From positions 62,001-126,000 of the forward strand of contig NZ_BBJJ01000017.1 in NCBI RefSeq assembly GCF_000739815.1: a stretch of DNA of 64,000 nucleotides, read 5' to 3'. Made by a program: the position numbers and the translations under genes. This stretch comes from Paraburkholderia mimosarum LMG 23256 = NBRC 106338. Lineage in GTDB: Bacteria > Pseudomonadota > Gammaproteobacteria > Burkholderiales > Burkholderiaceae. The notes under the pieces were generated by a model. The model did no database searches and had not been told where the DNA came from. It saw nothing but the letters and a program-made list of their open reading frames with translations. This document shows, one piece after another, positions 54,350 to 63,456 of this stretch. Numbering within the stretch: position 1 is the first letter of the stretch; every line of letters starts with the position of its first letter.

Positions 54350-55285
54350 TCAGCCGAGTTCGTTGACGAGTTCCGGCACGAGCGTGAACAGATCGCCGAC
54401 GAGACCGTAATCGGCCACGCTGAAGATCGGCGCTTCTTCGTCCTTGTTGATCGCGACGATGACCTTGGAGTCCTTCATGCCTGCAAGGTGCTGGATCGCG
54501 CCCGAGATGCCCACGGCCACATACAGTTGCGGCGCGACGATCTTGCCGGTCTGGCCGACCTGGTAGTCGTTCGGCACGAAGCCCGCGTCCACGGCGGCGC
54601 GCGATGCGCCGAGTGCTGCATTGAGCTTGTCCGCGAGCGGCTCCAGCACCTTCGTGTAGTTCTCGCCGCTGCCCAGACCCCGGCCACCCGAGACGATGAT
54701 CTTCGCGCTCGTGAGTTCCGGACGGTCGAGCTTCGTGACTTCACGGCCGACGAACTGCGAGAGGCCGCTGTCTGCTGCCGCTTCGAGCTTCTCGACCGCC
54801 GCACTGCCGCCTTCGGCCGCGACGGCATCGAACGCCGTCGTGCGGACCGTGATGACCTTGATTGCATCGGCCGATTGAACCGTTGCAATCGCGTTGCCCG
54901 CATAGATCGGACGCTCGAAGGTGTCCGGCGAATCGACTGCCGTGATGTCGCTGATCTGCGCGACGTCGAGCTTCGCGGCGATACGCGGCGTGACGTTCTT
55001 GCCCGCTGCCGTTGCCGGAGCCAGGATGTGCGAATAGTTCTTTGCGATGCTCAGGACCGTCGCTTCGACGTTCTCGGCGAGACCCTGTTCGAGTTGCGGC
55101 GCATCGGCGAGCAGCACCTTCGCAACGCCTGCGATCTTTGCTGCCGCGTCTGCTGCGGCCTGTGCGTTGTGGCCCGCGACCAGCACGTGCACGTCGCCGC
55201 CAATCTTCTGTGCTGCGGCAACCGTGTTCAGCGTTGCGGCCTTGATCGACTGATTGTCGTGTTCTGCAATAACCAGATTCGTCAT
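54350..55285 (-). CDS. etfA: Electron transfer flavoprotein alpha subunit
   Basis: A 311-residue FAD-binding ETF subunit that passes electrons from acyl-CoA dehydrogenases to ETF-quinone oxidoreductase. Seen: [40 protein letters not shown], and the FAD-binding C-terminal [40 protein letters not shown]. It starts 15 bp after the etfB stop. Confidence 0.97.
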   Translation of the reverse strand: MTNLVIAEHDNQSIKAATLNTVAAAQKIGGDVHVLVAGHNAQAAADAAAKIAGVAKVLLADAPQLEQGLAENVEATVLSIAKNYSHILAPATAAGKNVTPRIAAKLDVAQISDITAVDSPDTFERPIYAGNAIATVQSADAIKVITVRTTAFDAVAAEGGSAAVEKLEAAADSGLSQFVGREVTKLDRPELTSAKIIVSGGRGLGSGENYTKVLEPLADKLNAALGASRAAVDAGFVPNDYQVGQTGKIVAPQLYVAVGISGAIQHLAGMKDSKVIVAINKDEEAPIFSVADYGLVGDLFTLVPELVNELG

Positions 55286-55300
55286 TTTCGTCTGCTCTCC

Positions 55301-56050
55301 TTACAGCACCTTGGCTTCGGTCTTCAGCTTCTCGACCAGCGTCTTCACGTCCGGCACCTTCACGCCAGCCGAACGCTTGGGCGGCTCGGCAACCTTCAGC
55401 GTCTTCAGACGCGGCGTGACGTCGACGCCGAGGTCCTCGGGCTTGATCGTCTCGAGCGGCTTCTTCTTCGCCTTCATGATGTTCGGCAGCGTGACGTAGC
55501 GCGGCTCGTTCAGGCGCAGGTCGGTCGTGACGACTGCGGGGAGCTTCAAGGACAGCGTTTCCGCGCCGCCATCCACTTCGCGCGAAACCGTTGCCTTGCC
55601 GTCGGCGACCACGACCTTCGATGCGAACGTCGCCTGCGGCAGGTTCGCCAGCGCGGCGAGCATCTGGCCGGTCTGGTTCGAATCGTCGTCGATGGCCTGC
55701 TTGCCGAGGATCACGAGCTGCGGCTGTTCCTTGTCGACCAGCGCCTTCAGGAGCTTGGCCACGGCCAGCGGCTGGAGGTCTTCGTTCGACTCGATCAGGA
55801 TCGCGCGATCGGCGCCGATCGCCAGCGCCGTGCGCAGCGTTTCCTGCGCTTGCGCGACACCCGCGGACACGGCGATCACTTCCGTCGCCACGCCCGCTTC
55901 CTTCAGGCGCACCGCCTCTTCCACGGCGATTTCGTCGAACGGGTTCATCGACATCTTCACGTTCGCAATGTCGACGCCCGTGCCATCCGACTTCACACGA
56001 ACCTTTACGTTGTAATCGACTACGCGTTTCACTGGCACAAGGACTTTCAT
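55301..56050 (-). CDS. etfB: Electron transfer flavoprotein beta subunit
   Basis: A 249-residue AMP-binding partner of Etf[41 protein letters not shown], the ETF-beta signature in [20 protein letters not shown] and [19 protein letters not shown]. First gene of etfBA. A TATAAT (56091-56096, minus strand) 40 bp upstream is a likely -10 box, without a clear -35. Confidence 0.97.
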   Translation of the reverse strand: MKVLVPVKRVVDYNVKVRVKSDGTGVDIANVKMSMNPFDEIAVEEAVRLKEAGVATEVIAVSAGVAQAQETLRTALAIGADRAILIESNEDLQPLAVAKLLKALVDKEQPQLVILGKQAIDDDSNQTGQMLAALANLPQATFASKVVVADGKATVSREVDGGAETLSLKLPAVVTTDLRLNEPRYVTLPNIMKAKKKPLETIKPEDLGVDVTPRLKTLKVAEPPKRSAGVKVPDVKTLVEKLKTEAKVL

Positions 56051-56197
56051 TCACATGCTCCGAAGTTACGAATACGTCAACCTGGCGGACATTATAGCGA
56101 GAGCCCCGCAGGGCAGATCTGCCACCAGCAATTTTCACGAACAACCGCTGCCGCAACCCGGCTGTCGGTAGCGAACGATCGTGCTATTTTACGTTGC

Positions 56198-56222
56198 AAA
56201 AAACCCGGGCATCAAGCCCGGG
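56198..56222 (-). terminator. Terminator of the metNIQ operon
   Basis: On the minus strand CCCGGGC-TTGAT-GCCCGGG followed by TTTTTT, about 40 bp after the metQ stop. Confidence 0.85.
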
Positions 56223-56263
56223 CGCCGAAAAATATCGCTGATTTCATGGCAAAAAAGGGGCGC

Positions 56264-57061
56264 TTACCATGAGGTGATGACCGCGCCACCGAACTTCGTT
56301 TCGATGTACTGCTTCACCTCCGGCGAGTGGTAGGCGGCCACCAGCTTCGCCACCCAGGGCTTGTTGCGATCGGCTTCGCGGATCGCGAGGATGTTCACGT
56401 ACGGGCCCTTCGGATCCTCGATGGCGATCGCGTCCTGTTTCGGCTTCAGGCCGGCTTCCATCGCGAAGTTGGTATTGATCGCGGCGGCGTCCACGTCGTC
56501 GAGCGAGCGCGGAATCTGCGCGGCGTCCAGTTCGACGATCTTCAGCTTCCTGGGGTTTTCCACGATGTCGAGCGGCGTCGCCTTCAGGCCAGCCTCGCTG
56601 CGCAGCTTGATGAGGCCTTGTTTCTGCAGCAGCAGCAACGCCCGGCCACCGTTCGTCGGGTCATTGGGCACTGCGATACGCGAGCCCGGCTTCAGCTCGG
56701 CGAGCGACTTGATCTTCTTCGAGTAAATGCCCATCGGGAACGTGACCGTATCGGCGATCTTCACGAGCTTGTAGCCGCGATCCTTCACCTGCGCGTCGAG
56801 ATACGGTGCGTGCTGGTAGCTGTTCGCGTCGAGGTCGCCGCCCGCGAGCGCCGCGTTCGGCTGCACGTAGTCGGAGAACTCGACGATCTTGATGTTCAGC
56901 CCGTTCTTCGCGGCCACGCTCTTCACGACTTCCATTACCTGCTCGTGCGGGCCGCCCGTCACGCCGACCTTGATGGTGTCGTCCGCGTGGGCCGCCAGCG
57001 GTGCGATGAACACAGCCGCACCCAGGGCGGCCGCGAACCGGATCACGAAACGTCGTTGCAT
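56264..57061 (-). CDS. metQ: MetQ/NlpA family D-methionine-binding protein
   Basis: A 265-residue periplasmic substrate-binding protein of the methionine ABC importer. Signal peptide (FAAALGAAVFIAPLAAHA) ends near residue 27; no lipobox cysteine is present, so it appears soluble rather than a lipoprotein. Mature features: TIKVGVTGGPHEQVMEVVKS, FSDYVQPNAALAGGDLDANS, the RIAVPNDPTNGGRALLLLQK strand-loop and AAINTNFAMEAGLKPKQDAI. ATG at 57061 is preferred to the TTG six bases earlier. Third gene after metN and metI. Confidence 0.93.
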   Translation of the reverse strand: MQRRFVIRFAAALGAAVFIAPLAAHADDTIKVGVTGGPHEQVMEVVKSVAAKNGLNIKIVEFSDYVQPNAALAGGDLDANSYQHAPYLDAQVKDRGYKLVKIADTVTFPMGIYSKKIKSLAELKPGSRIAVPNDPTNGGRALLLLQKQGLIKLRSEAGLKATPLDIVENPRKLKIVELDAAQIPRSLDDVDAAAINTNFAMEAGLKPKQDAIAIEDPKGPYVNILAIREADRNKPWVAKLVAAYHSPEVKQYIETKFGGAVITSW

Positions 57062-57118
57062 ATCCAAACCTTTGTTTTGTGGAGTTGTGTCGATCGAAAG
57101 AACGCTTGCTGCAGGGGC

Positions 57119-57772
57119 TTATTTGTGGCTCAAGCGCCGCACGAGCCAGTCGCCGAACGACTGCACGAGCTGCACGAACACGATCAGGATCACGACGACG
57201 ATCAGCATGACTTCAGGCTCGAAGCGCTGATAGCCATAGCGGATGCCGAGGTCGCCCAGCCCGCCGCCGCCGATCGCGCCCGCCATCGCCGAATAGCCGA
57301 CGAGCGAGATGAACGTGATGGTGAGCCCCGCCACGACGCCGGGCAGCGACTCGGGCAGCAGCACCTTGAAGACGATCTGGCTCGTGCTCGCGCCCATGGC
57401 CTGGGCGGCTTCGATGAGGCCGCGATCGACTTCGCGCAGCGCCGTTTCCACGAGCCGCGCGATGAACGGCGCAGCGGCGATGGTGAGCGGCACGATGGCG
57501 GCCGCCGTACCAATCGACGATCCCACCACCAGACGCGTGAACGGAATCACGGCGACGAGCAGGATGATGAACGGCGTCGAGCGCACGGCGTTGACGACCA
57601 CGCCCATCACGCGATTCGCAGCGATGTTCTGCAGCACGCCATTGCGGTCGGTGAGATAGAGCAGCACGCCGAGCGGCAGGCCGATGGCCGCGCCCACGAG
57701 CCCCGAGATGCCCACCATGACGAGCGTCTCCCAGAACGACTGGACGAACATGTCGAACATTTCACTCCACAT
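57119..57772 (-). CDS. metI: Methionine ABC transporter permease
   Basis: A 217-residue inner-membrane permease with about five helices ([20 protein letters not shown] near the N terminus) and the permease EAA loop [40 protein letters not shown] is characteristic of MetI. Its ATG overlaps the end of metN by 11 bp. Confidence 0.95.
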   Translation of the reverse strand: MWSEMFDMFVQSFWETLVMVGISGLVGAAIGLPLGVLLYLTDRNGVLQNIAANRVMGVVVNAVRSTPFIILLVAVIPFTRLVVGSSIGTAAAIVPLTIAAAPFIARLVETALREVDRGLIEAAQAMGASTSQIVFKVLLPESLPGVVAGLTITFISLVGYSAMAGAIGGGGLGDLGIRYGYQRFEPEVMLIVVVILIVFVQLVQSFGDWLVRRLSHK

Positions 57773-58796
57773 GGGACAGCTCCTCCACCACGACGCCTTG
57801 CTCGCGCAGCCATGCGATGGCCTGCGCCACCTTCACCGGATCGCCGCCCGCGAGCACCGCGAGCGAGCCGAACGCCTGCCCCTGGATCTCGTCGATCTGG
57901 CCGTGCAGGATGTTGAAATCGAGTTCGAAGCGGCGAATCGTCTCCGATAGCACGGGCTGATCGACGCCCGTGCCCTTGAACGCGAGACGCAGCAAGTGGC
58001 CGCTGCCTTTTGCGAGGTGCTCGGCCACGCGCGCCTTGAGCGCCGGCGGCAGCTCCTGGGCGATGACGTCGCCGAGCAGCGCACGCGTGACTTCATGGCG
58101 CGGCTGCAGAAACACGTCGATGACGGGACCGCTTTCCACCACACGGCCCGCATCGAGCACGGCCACACGGTCGCAGACCTGTTTGATCACTTCCATCTGG
58201 TGCGTGATCATCACGATGGTCAGGTTCAGCTCGCGATTGATCTTGCGCAGGAGGTCGAGAATGGCGCGCGTGGTTTCCGGGTCGAGCGCCGAGGTCGCTT
58301 CGTCGGAGAGCAGCACTTTCGGCTTGCTCGCGAGCGCGCGTGCGATGCCGACGCGCTGCTTCTGGCCGCCGCTGATCTGCGACGGATAGCGGTCCTTCTG
58401 CGCGCTCAAGCCGACGAGTTCGAGCAGGGGCAGCACCGTCGCTTCGATCTCGGCGCGCTTCACGCCGGCGAGTTCGAGCGGTAGCGCGACGTTGTCGAAC
58501 ACGGTGCGCGACGACAGCAGGTTGAAGTGCTGGAAGATCATGCCGATCTCGCGCCGCGCTTCGCGCAGGTCGCCGGACGAAAGCGACGTCAGCGCGCGAC
58601 CGTTGACGACGATATCGCCTTCGGTTGGACGTGTGAGCAGATTGATGGTACGGACGAGCGTGCTCTTGCCGGCGCCGCTGCGCCCGATGATGCCGAACAC
58701 TTCGCCCGGTGGAACCGTCAGATTGACGTTGTGCAGCGCTTCGATCCAGCCTTGTGGGCCGGCGAAGCGCTGGGACACGTTTCGAATTTCGATCAT
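57762..58796 (-). CDS. metN: Methionine ABC transporter ATP-binding protein
   Basis: A 344-residue ATPase. Walker [22 protein letters not shown]-loop [20 protein letters not shown], signature [20 protein letters not shown], Walker [17 protein letters not shown] and switch [10 protein letters not shown] are intact. The C-terminal 100 residues form the NIL (ACT-like) domain that senses methionine and inhibits transport. First gene of metNIQ; an inverted repeat at 58923-58944 lies in the upstream region. Confidence 0.96.
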   Translation of the reverse strand: MIEIRNVSQRFAGPQGWIEALHNVNLTVPPGEVFGIIGRSGAGKSTLVRTINLLTRPTEGDIVVNGRALTSLSSGDLREARREIGMIFQHFNLLSSRTVFDNVALPLELAGVKRAEIEATVLPLLELVGLSAQKDRYPSQISGGQKQRVGIARALASKPKVLLSDEATSALDPETTRAILDLLRKINRELNLTIVMITHQMEVIKQVCDRVAVLDAGRVVESGPVIDVFLQPRHEVTRALLGDVIAQELPPALKARVAEHLAKGSGHLLRLAFKGTGVDQPVLSETIRRFELDFNILHGQIDEIQGQAFGSLAVLAGGDPVKVAQAIAWLREQGVVVEELSHVE

Positions 58797-58922
58797 GGAA
58801 AAAACGAAACGGCGGGTGCGCCGCGCGCCGCTCACGTAGCCCGCCCTTTTGGGTTTCGGGAAACGCGTCGCGCCGGCAGACAGCCGCCGTTTGCTAGTTT
58901 GCTGGACTGGATTCAGGCCGGC

Positions 58923-58944
58923 ATTTTACCCTGGCATGTAAAAT
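58923..58944. promoter_or_regulatory. Inverted repeat upstream of metN
   Basis: ATTTTAC-N8-GTAAAAT, perfect 7-bp arms in an AT-rich part of the 268-bp divergent region between metN and the hydrolase gene. A candidate operator; the regulator is unknown and it does not look like a MetJ box array. Confidence 0.5.
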
Positions 58945-59064
58945 TCCTTTTAATAATCAATTTCGATACTTTCATGACTTTGAGACATTAGAGGCCGCCG
59001 GCAGGCCGCCGGGGCTCAAGAGGCCGTACACTGCCTGGCCACGCACTGACGAACGATACCGACA

Positions 59065-59997
59065 ATGAACGGCGAGCCTGGGAGGGAGATGGAGACCAGT
59101 CAGCAGAGCGGCCCAATACACGCCACCGGGTCCACCGAACCGGCGACATTGCGTACGCGTGACGGCGTCGAACTACCGCTTTACGTCTGGCGTTCGAACG
59201 CGCCGCCGCGTGCGGCGCTGGCGCTGGTTCATGGCCTCGCGGAACACGCGGGCCGTTACGCTTCGCTCGCCGCGCGACTGAACGCCGCTGGCATCGATGT
59301 CTATGCGATCGATCTGCGGGGCCACGGTCACGCTCCCGGCCGCCGCACGTGGGTCGCGCGCTTCGACGAATATCTCGACGACGTGGAGGCGCTCGTCGCC
59401 TACGCGAGCGCGCAGTGCGCCGCCGGTGCCGCGGGCGCCAGTGCGCGCACGCCGCTCTTCCTGATGGGCCACAGCATGGGCGGCGCGATCGCCGCGCTCT
59501 ACGCGATCGAGCGCCTGCCGCAATCGCGTGTGCCGCTGGCGGGCCTTCTGCTTTCGAGCGCGGCGCTCGCGCCGGGCCGCGACGTTCCCGCGTGGATGAT
59601 TGGCGCGAGCCGCATCATCAGTGCAATCTGGCCGCGCTTCCCGGCCATGAAGATCGACGCCGCGCTGCTCGCGCGCGACCCCGCGGTGGTCGAAGCGAAT
59701 CGCGCCGATCCGCTCGTGCATCACGGCGCGATTCCCGCCCGCACGGGGGCGCAATTGCTCGAAGCGATGCAGCGCATCGAAGCGGGCCGCGCGCAATTGC
59801 GCGTGCCCGTGCTGGTCTGGCATGGCACCGCGGACAAACTCACCGAACCCGAAGGCAGCCGCGAATTCGGCGCGAACGTGGGATCGCCCGATCGCACGCT
59901 CACGCTGTATGAAGGCAGCTATCACGAAACGCTCAACGACCTCGATCGCGAACGCGTGATCCGCGCGCTGATCGACTGGATCGACCCGCGCTGCTGA
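59065..59997 (+). CDS. Alpha/beta hydrolase, monoacylglycerol lipase / lysophospholipase-like
   Basis: A 310-residue serine hydrolase. The nucleophile elbow is LFLMGHSMGGAIAALYAIER; RAALALVHGLAEHAGRYASL supplies the oxyanion strand, YAIDLRGHGHAPGRRTWVAR is typical of the MGL group, the Asp is in PVLVWHGTADKLTEPEGSRE and the His in LYEGSYHETLNDL. The start is either ATG 59065 or ATG 59089; the second sits directly after a GGGAGGGAG sequence. Confidence 0.92.
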   Translation: MNGEPGREMETSQQSGPIHATGSTEPATLRTRDGVELPLYVWRSNAPPRAALALVHGLAEHAGRYASLAARLNAAGIDVYAIDLRGHGHAPGRRTWVARFDEYLDDVEALVAYASAQCAAGAAGASARTPLFLMGHSMGGAIAALYAIERLPQSRVPLAGLLLSSAALAPGRDVPAWMIGASRIISAIWPRFPAMKIDAALLARDPAVVEANRADPLVHHGAIPARTGAQLLEAMQRIEAGRAQLRVPVLVWHGTADKLTEPEGSREFGANVGSPDRTLTLYEGSYHETLNDLDRERVIRALIDWIDPRC

Positions 59998-60011
59998 GCG
60001 GCCGGACGCTG

Positions 60012-60824
60012 TTATCTTGCGCTGCGTTTTTCGATGAACGCCTGGACGCCGTCGAGGGCGGGGTCGGTCATCATGTTGCAGGCCATGGTCTGTCCGGCCA
60101 GCTGATATGCGGCTTCGATGCCCATTTCGAGCTGCCGGTAAAAGAGGCCCTTGCCGGCCGCGACCGCTTCGCGCGGCTTGGCGCAAATGCTCGTGGCCAG
60201 CGCCGTCACGGCGCCGTCGAGTTCGTCGGCGGGGACCACGCGGTTCACGAGGCCTTCGCGCTGCGCCTGCGCCGCGTCGATGAACTCGCCCGTCATCAGC
60301 ATCTCGAAGGCCGCCTTGCGCGAGACATTGCGAGTGAGCGGCACGGCGGGCGTGGAGCAGAACAAGCCGAGGTTGATACCCGACACGGCGAAGCGCGCCG
60401 AATCGGCTGCGACCGCCAGATCGCACATCGCGACGAGCTGGCAGCCCGCCGCGGTCGCCACGCCCTGCACGCGCGCGATGACGGGCTGCGGCATCTTCTG
60501 GATCGCCAGCATCATCTTCGAGCAGCGCTCGAACAGCCTCGCGTAGTAGGCGTGCGAAGGTTCCGCGCGCATTTCCCTGAGATCGTGGCCCGCGCAGAAC
60601 GCGCGGCCCGCCGCCGCGATCACGACGACGCGCGCATCGGAAGCGGCGAGCGCCGTGAGCTCGGCATGGAGCGCGTCGATGAGCGCCTCGGAAAGCGCGT
60701 TGAACGCGTCAGGGCGATTGAGCGTGAGGCACACGACGCCCGGCACCCCCCAGGCGTCATGCGCGATTTCGACGAGCGGCGCGCCCTCGGCCTGCGCTGG
60801 CGATGCGCTGGGATTTGCGCTCAT
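60012..60824 (-). CDS. Enoyl-CoA hydratase
   Basis: A 270-residue crotonase-fold enzyme likely acting on enoyl-CoA in fatty-acid or branched-chain breakdown. Seen: VCLTLNRPDAFNALSEALID, the oxyanion-hole AAAGRAFCAGHDLREMRAEP, VIARVQGVATAAGCQLVAMC and FAVSGINLGLFCSTPAVPLT. The Glu at the second catalytic position of classical hydratases is not evident (GLFCSTPAVP region), so it may belong to the ECHDC3-like subgroup. Upstream and downstream genes are a hydrolase and a deacetylase-like gene. Confidence 0.9.
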   Translation of the reverse strand: MSANPSASPAQAEGAPLVEIAHDAWGVPGVVCLTLNRPDAFNALSEALIDALHAELTALAASDARVVVIAAAGRAFCAGHDLREMRAEPSHAYYARLFERCSKMMLAIQKMPQPVIARVQGVATAAGCQLVAMCDLAVAADSARFAVSGINLGLFCSTPAVPLTRNVSRKAAFEMLMTGEFIDAAQAQREGLVNRVVPADELDGAVTALATSICAKPREAVAAGKGLFYRQLEMGIEAAYQLAGQTMACNMMTDPALDGVQAFIEKRSAR

Positions 60825-60878
60825 GATGCGTGTCTCCTTCGTTCAGATGTGCGCGCCGCCTGGGGCACCGAGGGACGC

Positions 60879-61805
60879 CTAGATATCCGCCAGCACGCGC
60901 AGATGCGCGACCACGCTGCGCCCTAGCGCCGAGAGGTTGTAGCCGCCTTCGAGGCAGCTCACGATGCGCCCCTTCGCATAGCGGGCCGCAATCGTGCGGA
61001 TCTGTTGCGTGATCCAGGCGAAGTCATCCTCCACGAGCCCCATGTTCCCCAGGTCGTCCTCACGGTGCGCGTCGAAGCCCGCCGAGACGAACACCATCTC
61101 GGGCTTGAACTCGTGCAGGCGCGGCAGCCACATGATGTCGATGGCCTCGCGCACTTCCATGCCCTTCGTGCGCGCCGCGATCGGCAGATTCACCATGTTC
61201 GGCGCCGGATTTTCGGCACCCGTATACGGATAGAACGGATGCTGGAAGAAGCTGCACATCAGCACGCGCGAGTCGCCCGCGAACGCCGCTTCGGTGCCGT
61301 TGCCGTGATGCACGTCGAAATCGATGATCGCCACGCGTTGCAGACCGTGGACTTCGAGCGCATGGCGCGCCGCGATCGCCACGTTGTTGAAGAAGCAAAA
61401 GCCCATCGCGCGCGCCGGTTCCGCGTGATGGCCGGGAGGCCGCACGCTGCAGAACGCGTTCTCGTAGCGGCCCGCGAGCACGGCATCGGTGGCGGCGATC
61501 GCCGCGCCCGCCGCGCGCAGCGCCGCCTGCCACGTGTGCGGATTCATCAGCGTGTCGGGGTCGATGCTCGCGTAGCCTTCCCTGGGCGCGGTGTTGCGGA
61601 CGAAGTCGATGTGCGCCTGGGTATGCACGCGCAGCAGTTCTGCCTCAGCCGCGAGCGGCGCCGATTCGTCGCGCTCGATCAGCGCAGCGATGCGGCTGGC
61701 GATCAGCTGGTCTTCGATGGCCTGCAGACGCGCCGGACATTCGGGATGCCATTCGCCCATCTCGTGCAGCAGGAAGTCGGGGTGAGAGAAGAAACCGGTC
61801 GTCAT
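60879..61805 (-). CDS. Histone deacetylase family amidohydrolase (acetylpolyamine-type)
   Basis: A 308-residue zinc amidohydrolase of the class II HDAC / acetylpolyamine group. Active-site segments: RPPGHHAEPARAMGFCFFNN, AIIDFDVHHGNGTEAAFAGD (zinc ligands Asp and His) and VFVSAGFDAHREDDLGNMGL, with SCLEGGYNLSALGRSVVAHL near the end. It removes acetyl groups from small amines or proteins; substrate unknown. ATG at 61805. Confidence 0.95.
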   Translation of the reverse strand: MTTGFFSHPDFLLHEMGEWHPECPARLQAIEDQLIASRIAALIERDESAPLAAEAELLRVHTQAHIDFVRNTAPREGYASIDPDTLMNPHTWQAALRAAGAAIAATDAVLAGRYENAFCSVRPPGHHAEPARAMGFCFFNNVAIAARHALEVHGLQRVAIIDFDVHHGNGTEAAFAGDSRVLMCSFFQHPFYPYTGAENPAPNMVNLPIAARTKGMEVREAIDIMWLPRLHEFKPEMVFVSAGFDAHREDDLGNMGLVEDDFAWITQQIRTIAARYAKGRIVSCLEGGYNLSALGRSVVAHLRVLADI

Positions 61806-62013
61806 GAGTCGCACTGGCCGCGGGCTTCTGGCGCGGCCGCGTGTCTCCTTGTGTCTTTTGTATGCCGGCGCGCCGGCTGGCGCGCCATCAGTCACCACGT
61901 TACCACAGCGACCCGACGCTCAGGCGCCGCCGCGCTCGCAGGGGTCCAATTCCCGCCAGGCGCTCGGTTATACTGCCCGGGTTCTTCCTGGCCCGCTCTC
62001 CCCCTCTTCGCTC

Positions 62014-63381
62014 ATGACGCTCAACACTGCCCTGTCCGCCTCCGGCCGCCCACGCCGCACGACCCTCGCACTCGCGCTTTGCGTGGCGGCGTCGCTGTGC
62101 ACCGGTGCCGTGCGTGCGCAATCCAACGCGCCGAAAACGCGACAGACGCCGCTTACGCTCGCGCAGGCACAGCCGCAAACGCCGACCCCGGGCCAGACGT
62201 TCGAAGAGGAAATCGTCCCGCAGCGCTACGCGAACAATCCCGACGTCGACGGCTTCATCAACGACATGGTGGCGCGCTACGACTTCGATCCCGCCGCGCT
62301 GCACGCACTGTTCGCGAGCGCCAACTATTCGGCGACGGCCGTGAAGCTCGTCACGCCCTCGCCCGTGCCGGGCATCAAGAACTGGCACGCGTATCAGGCG
62401 CGCTTCCTCGACCCGGTACGCATCAATGCGGGCGTGCGCTTCTGGCGCGCGAACCAGGCCACGCTGCAGCGCGCATCGGAAGAGTTCGGCGTGCCGCCGG
62501 AGGTGATCGTCGGCATCATCGGCGTCGAGACGATTTACGGGCGCTACATGGGCGATTTCCGCGTGCTCGACGCCCTCACGACACTCGCTTTCGACTACCC
62601 GAACACACCGAATCGCGCCGAGCGCATGGCAACGTTCCGCAAAAATCTCGAGGACTACCTCGTGTGGACGCGCGGCGCGCAGATCGATCCGTCGTCGGTG
62701 CTCGGCTCGTACACGGGCGCGATCGGCATTCCGCAATTCCTCCCGAGCAGCATCGTGCAGTACGCGGTCGACTACGAAGGCAACAACCATATCGACCTGC
62801 GCGGGAGCCAGGCCGACGCGATCGGCAGCGTGGCGAACTATCTGCGGCAGAACGGCTGGGAAACGGGACGCCCCGTCGTATGGAATATCGCCACCGATGC
62901 GGGTAGCCTGGGTATTGCGCAGGCTGCCGCGGACGGCAAGCCCGAACCGCGCTGGCCGCTCAGCCAGTTGCTGCGCTCAGGTCTCGTGCTGGACCAGCCG
63001 GACGTTGACATCGCCGCCGAGGCGAGCACGCCCGTCACGGTCATCGACCTGCCCACGCCGGGCCGCGGCACGGAGTACAAGCTCGGGCTCAAGAACTTCT
63101 ATGTGCTCACGCGTTATAACCGCAGCTTCTTCTACGCGCTCGCCGTCTATCAGCTGGGCTTGCGCGTGAAGGCGCAGATGCTGGCGACGCAGCCGGGCGT
63201 GGGCGTGGGCCCGTCGAACGGTAATCGTGCCAGTGGTGGCAATGGTGGCAATGCCGGCAGTTCGAACGGTGCCAATGATGTCAATGGCGGCAACGCCAAT
63301 GGCAATAGCAGCAACGGCACGAACAGCGGCGCAGGCAACGCAGGCGGCACGGGCGCGACGCCTGCGGGACAAGACCAATAA
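62014..63381 (+). CDS. mltB: Lytic murein transglycosylase B
   Basis: A 455-residue exported transglycosylase cutting peptidoglycan to 1,6-anhydro-muropeptides. Signal peptide ends near RAQS (about residue 31). The catalytic Glu is in VIVGIIGVETIYGRYMGDFR; GAIGIPQFLPSSIVQYAVDY and LGLKNFYVLTRYNRSFFYAL complete the MltB domain. The C-terminal 60 residues after residue 395 form an Asn/Gly/Ser-rich low-complexity tail (GGNGGNAGSSNGANDVNGGN) not found in E. coli MltB. No lipobox. Confidence 0.95.
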   Translation: MTLNTALSASGRPRRTTLALALCVAASLCTGAVRAQSNAPKTRQTPLTLAQAQPQTPTPGQTFEEEIVPQRYANNPDVDGFINDMVARYDFDPAALHALFASANYSATAVKLVTPSPVPGIKNWHAYQARFLDPVRINAGVRFWRANQATLQRASEEFGVPPEVIVGIIGVETIYGRYMGDFRVLDALTTLAFDYPNTPNRAERMATFRKNLEDYLVWTRGAQIDPSSVLGSYTGAIGIPQFLPSSIVQYAVDYEGNNHIDLRGSQADAIGSVANYLRQNGWETGRPVVWNIATDAGSLGIAQAAADGKPEPRWPLSQLLRSGLVLDQPDVDIAAEASTPVTVIDLPTPGRGTEYKLGLKNFYVLTRYNRSFFYALAVYQLGLRVKAQMLATQPGVGVGPSNGNRASGGNGGNAGSSNGANDVNGGNANGNSSNGTNSGAGNAGGTGATPAGQDQ

Positions 63382-63409
63382 CGCGACAGCGAGCCGAGCC
63401 GCACAAACG

Positions 63410-63441
63410 AAACGGCCTTCGGAACACCGAAGGCCGTTTTT
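63410..63441 (+). terminator. Terminator between mltB and cysM
   Basis: AAACGGCCTTCGG, loop AACA, CCGAAGGCCGTTT, then TT: a 13-bp stem between convergent genes. Confidence 0.9.
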
Positions 63442-63456
63442 GCATCGAGGCTTCGA

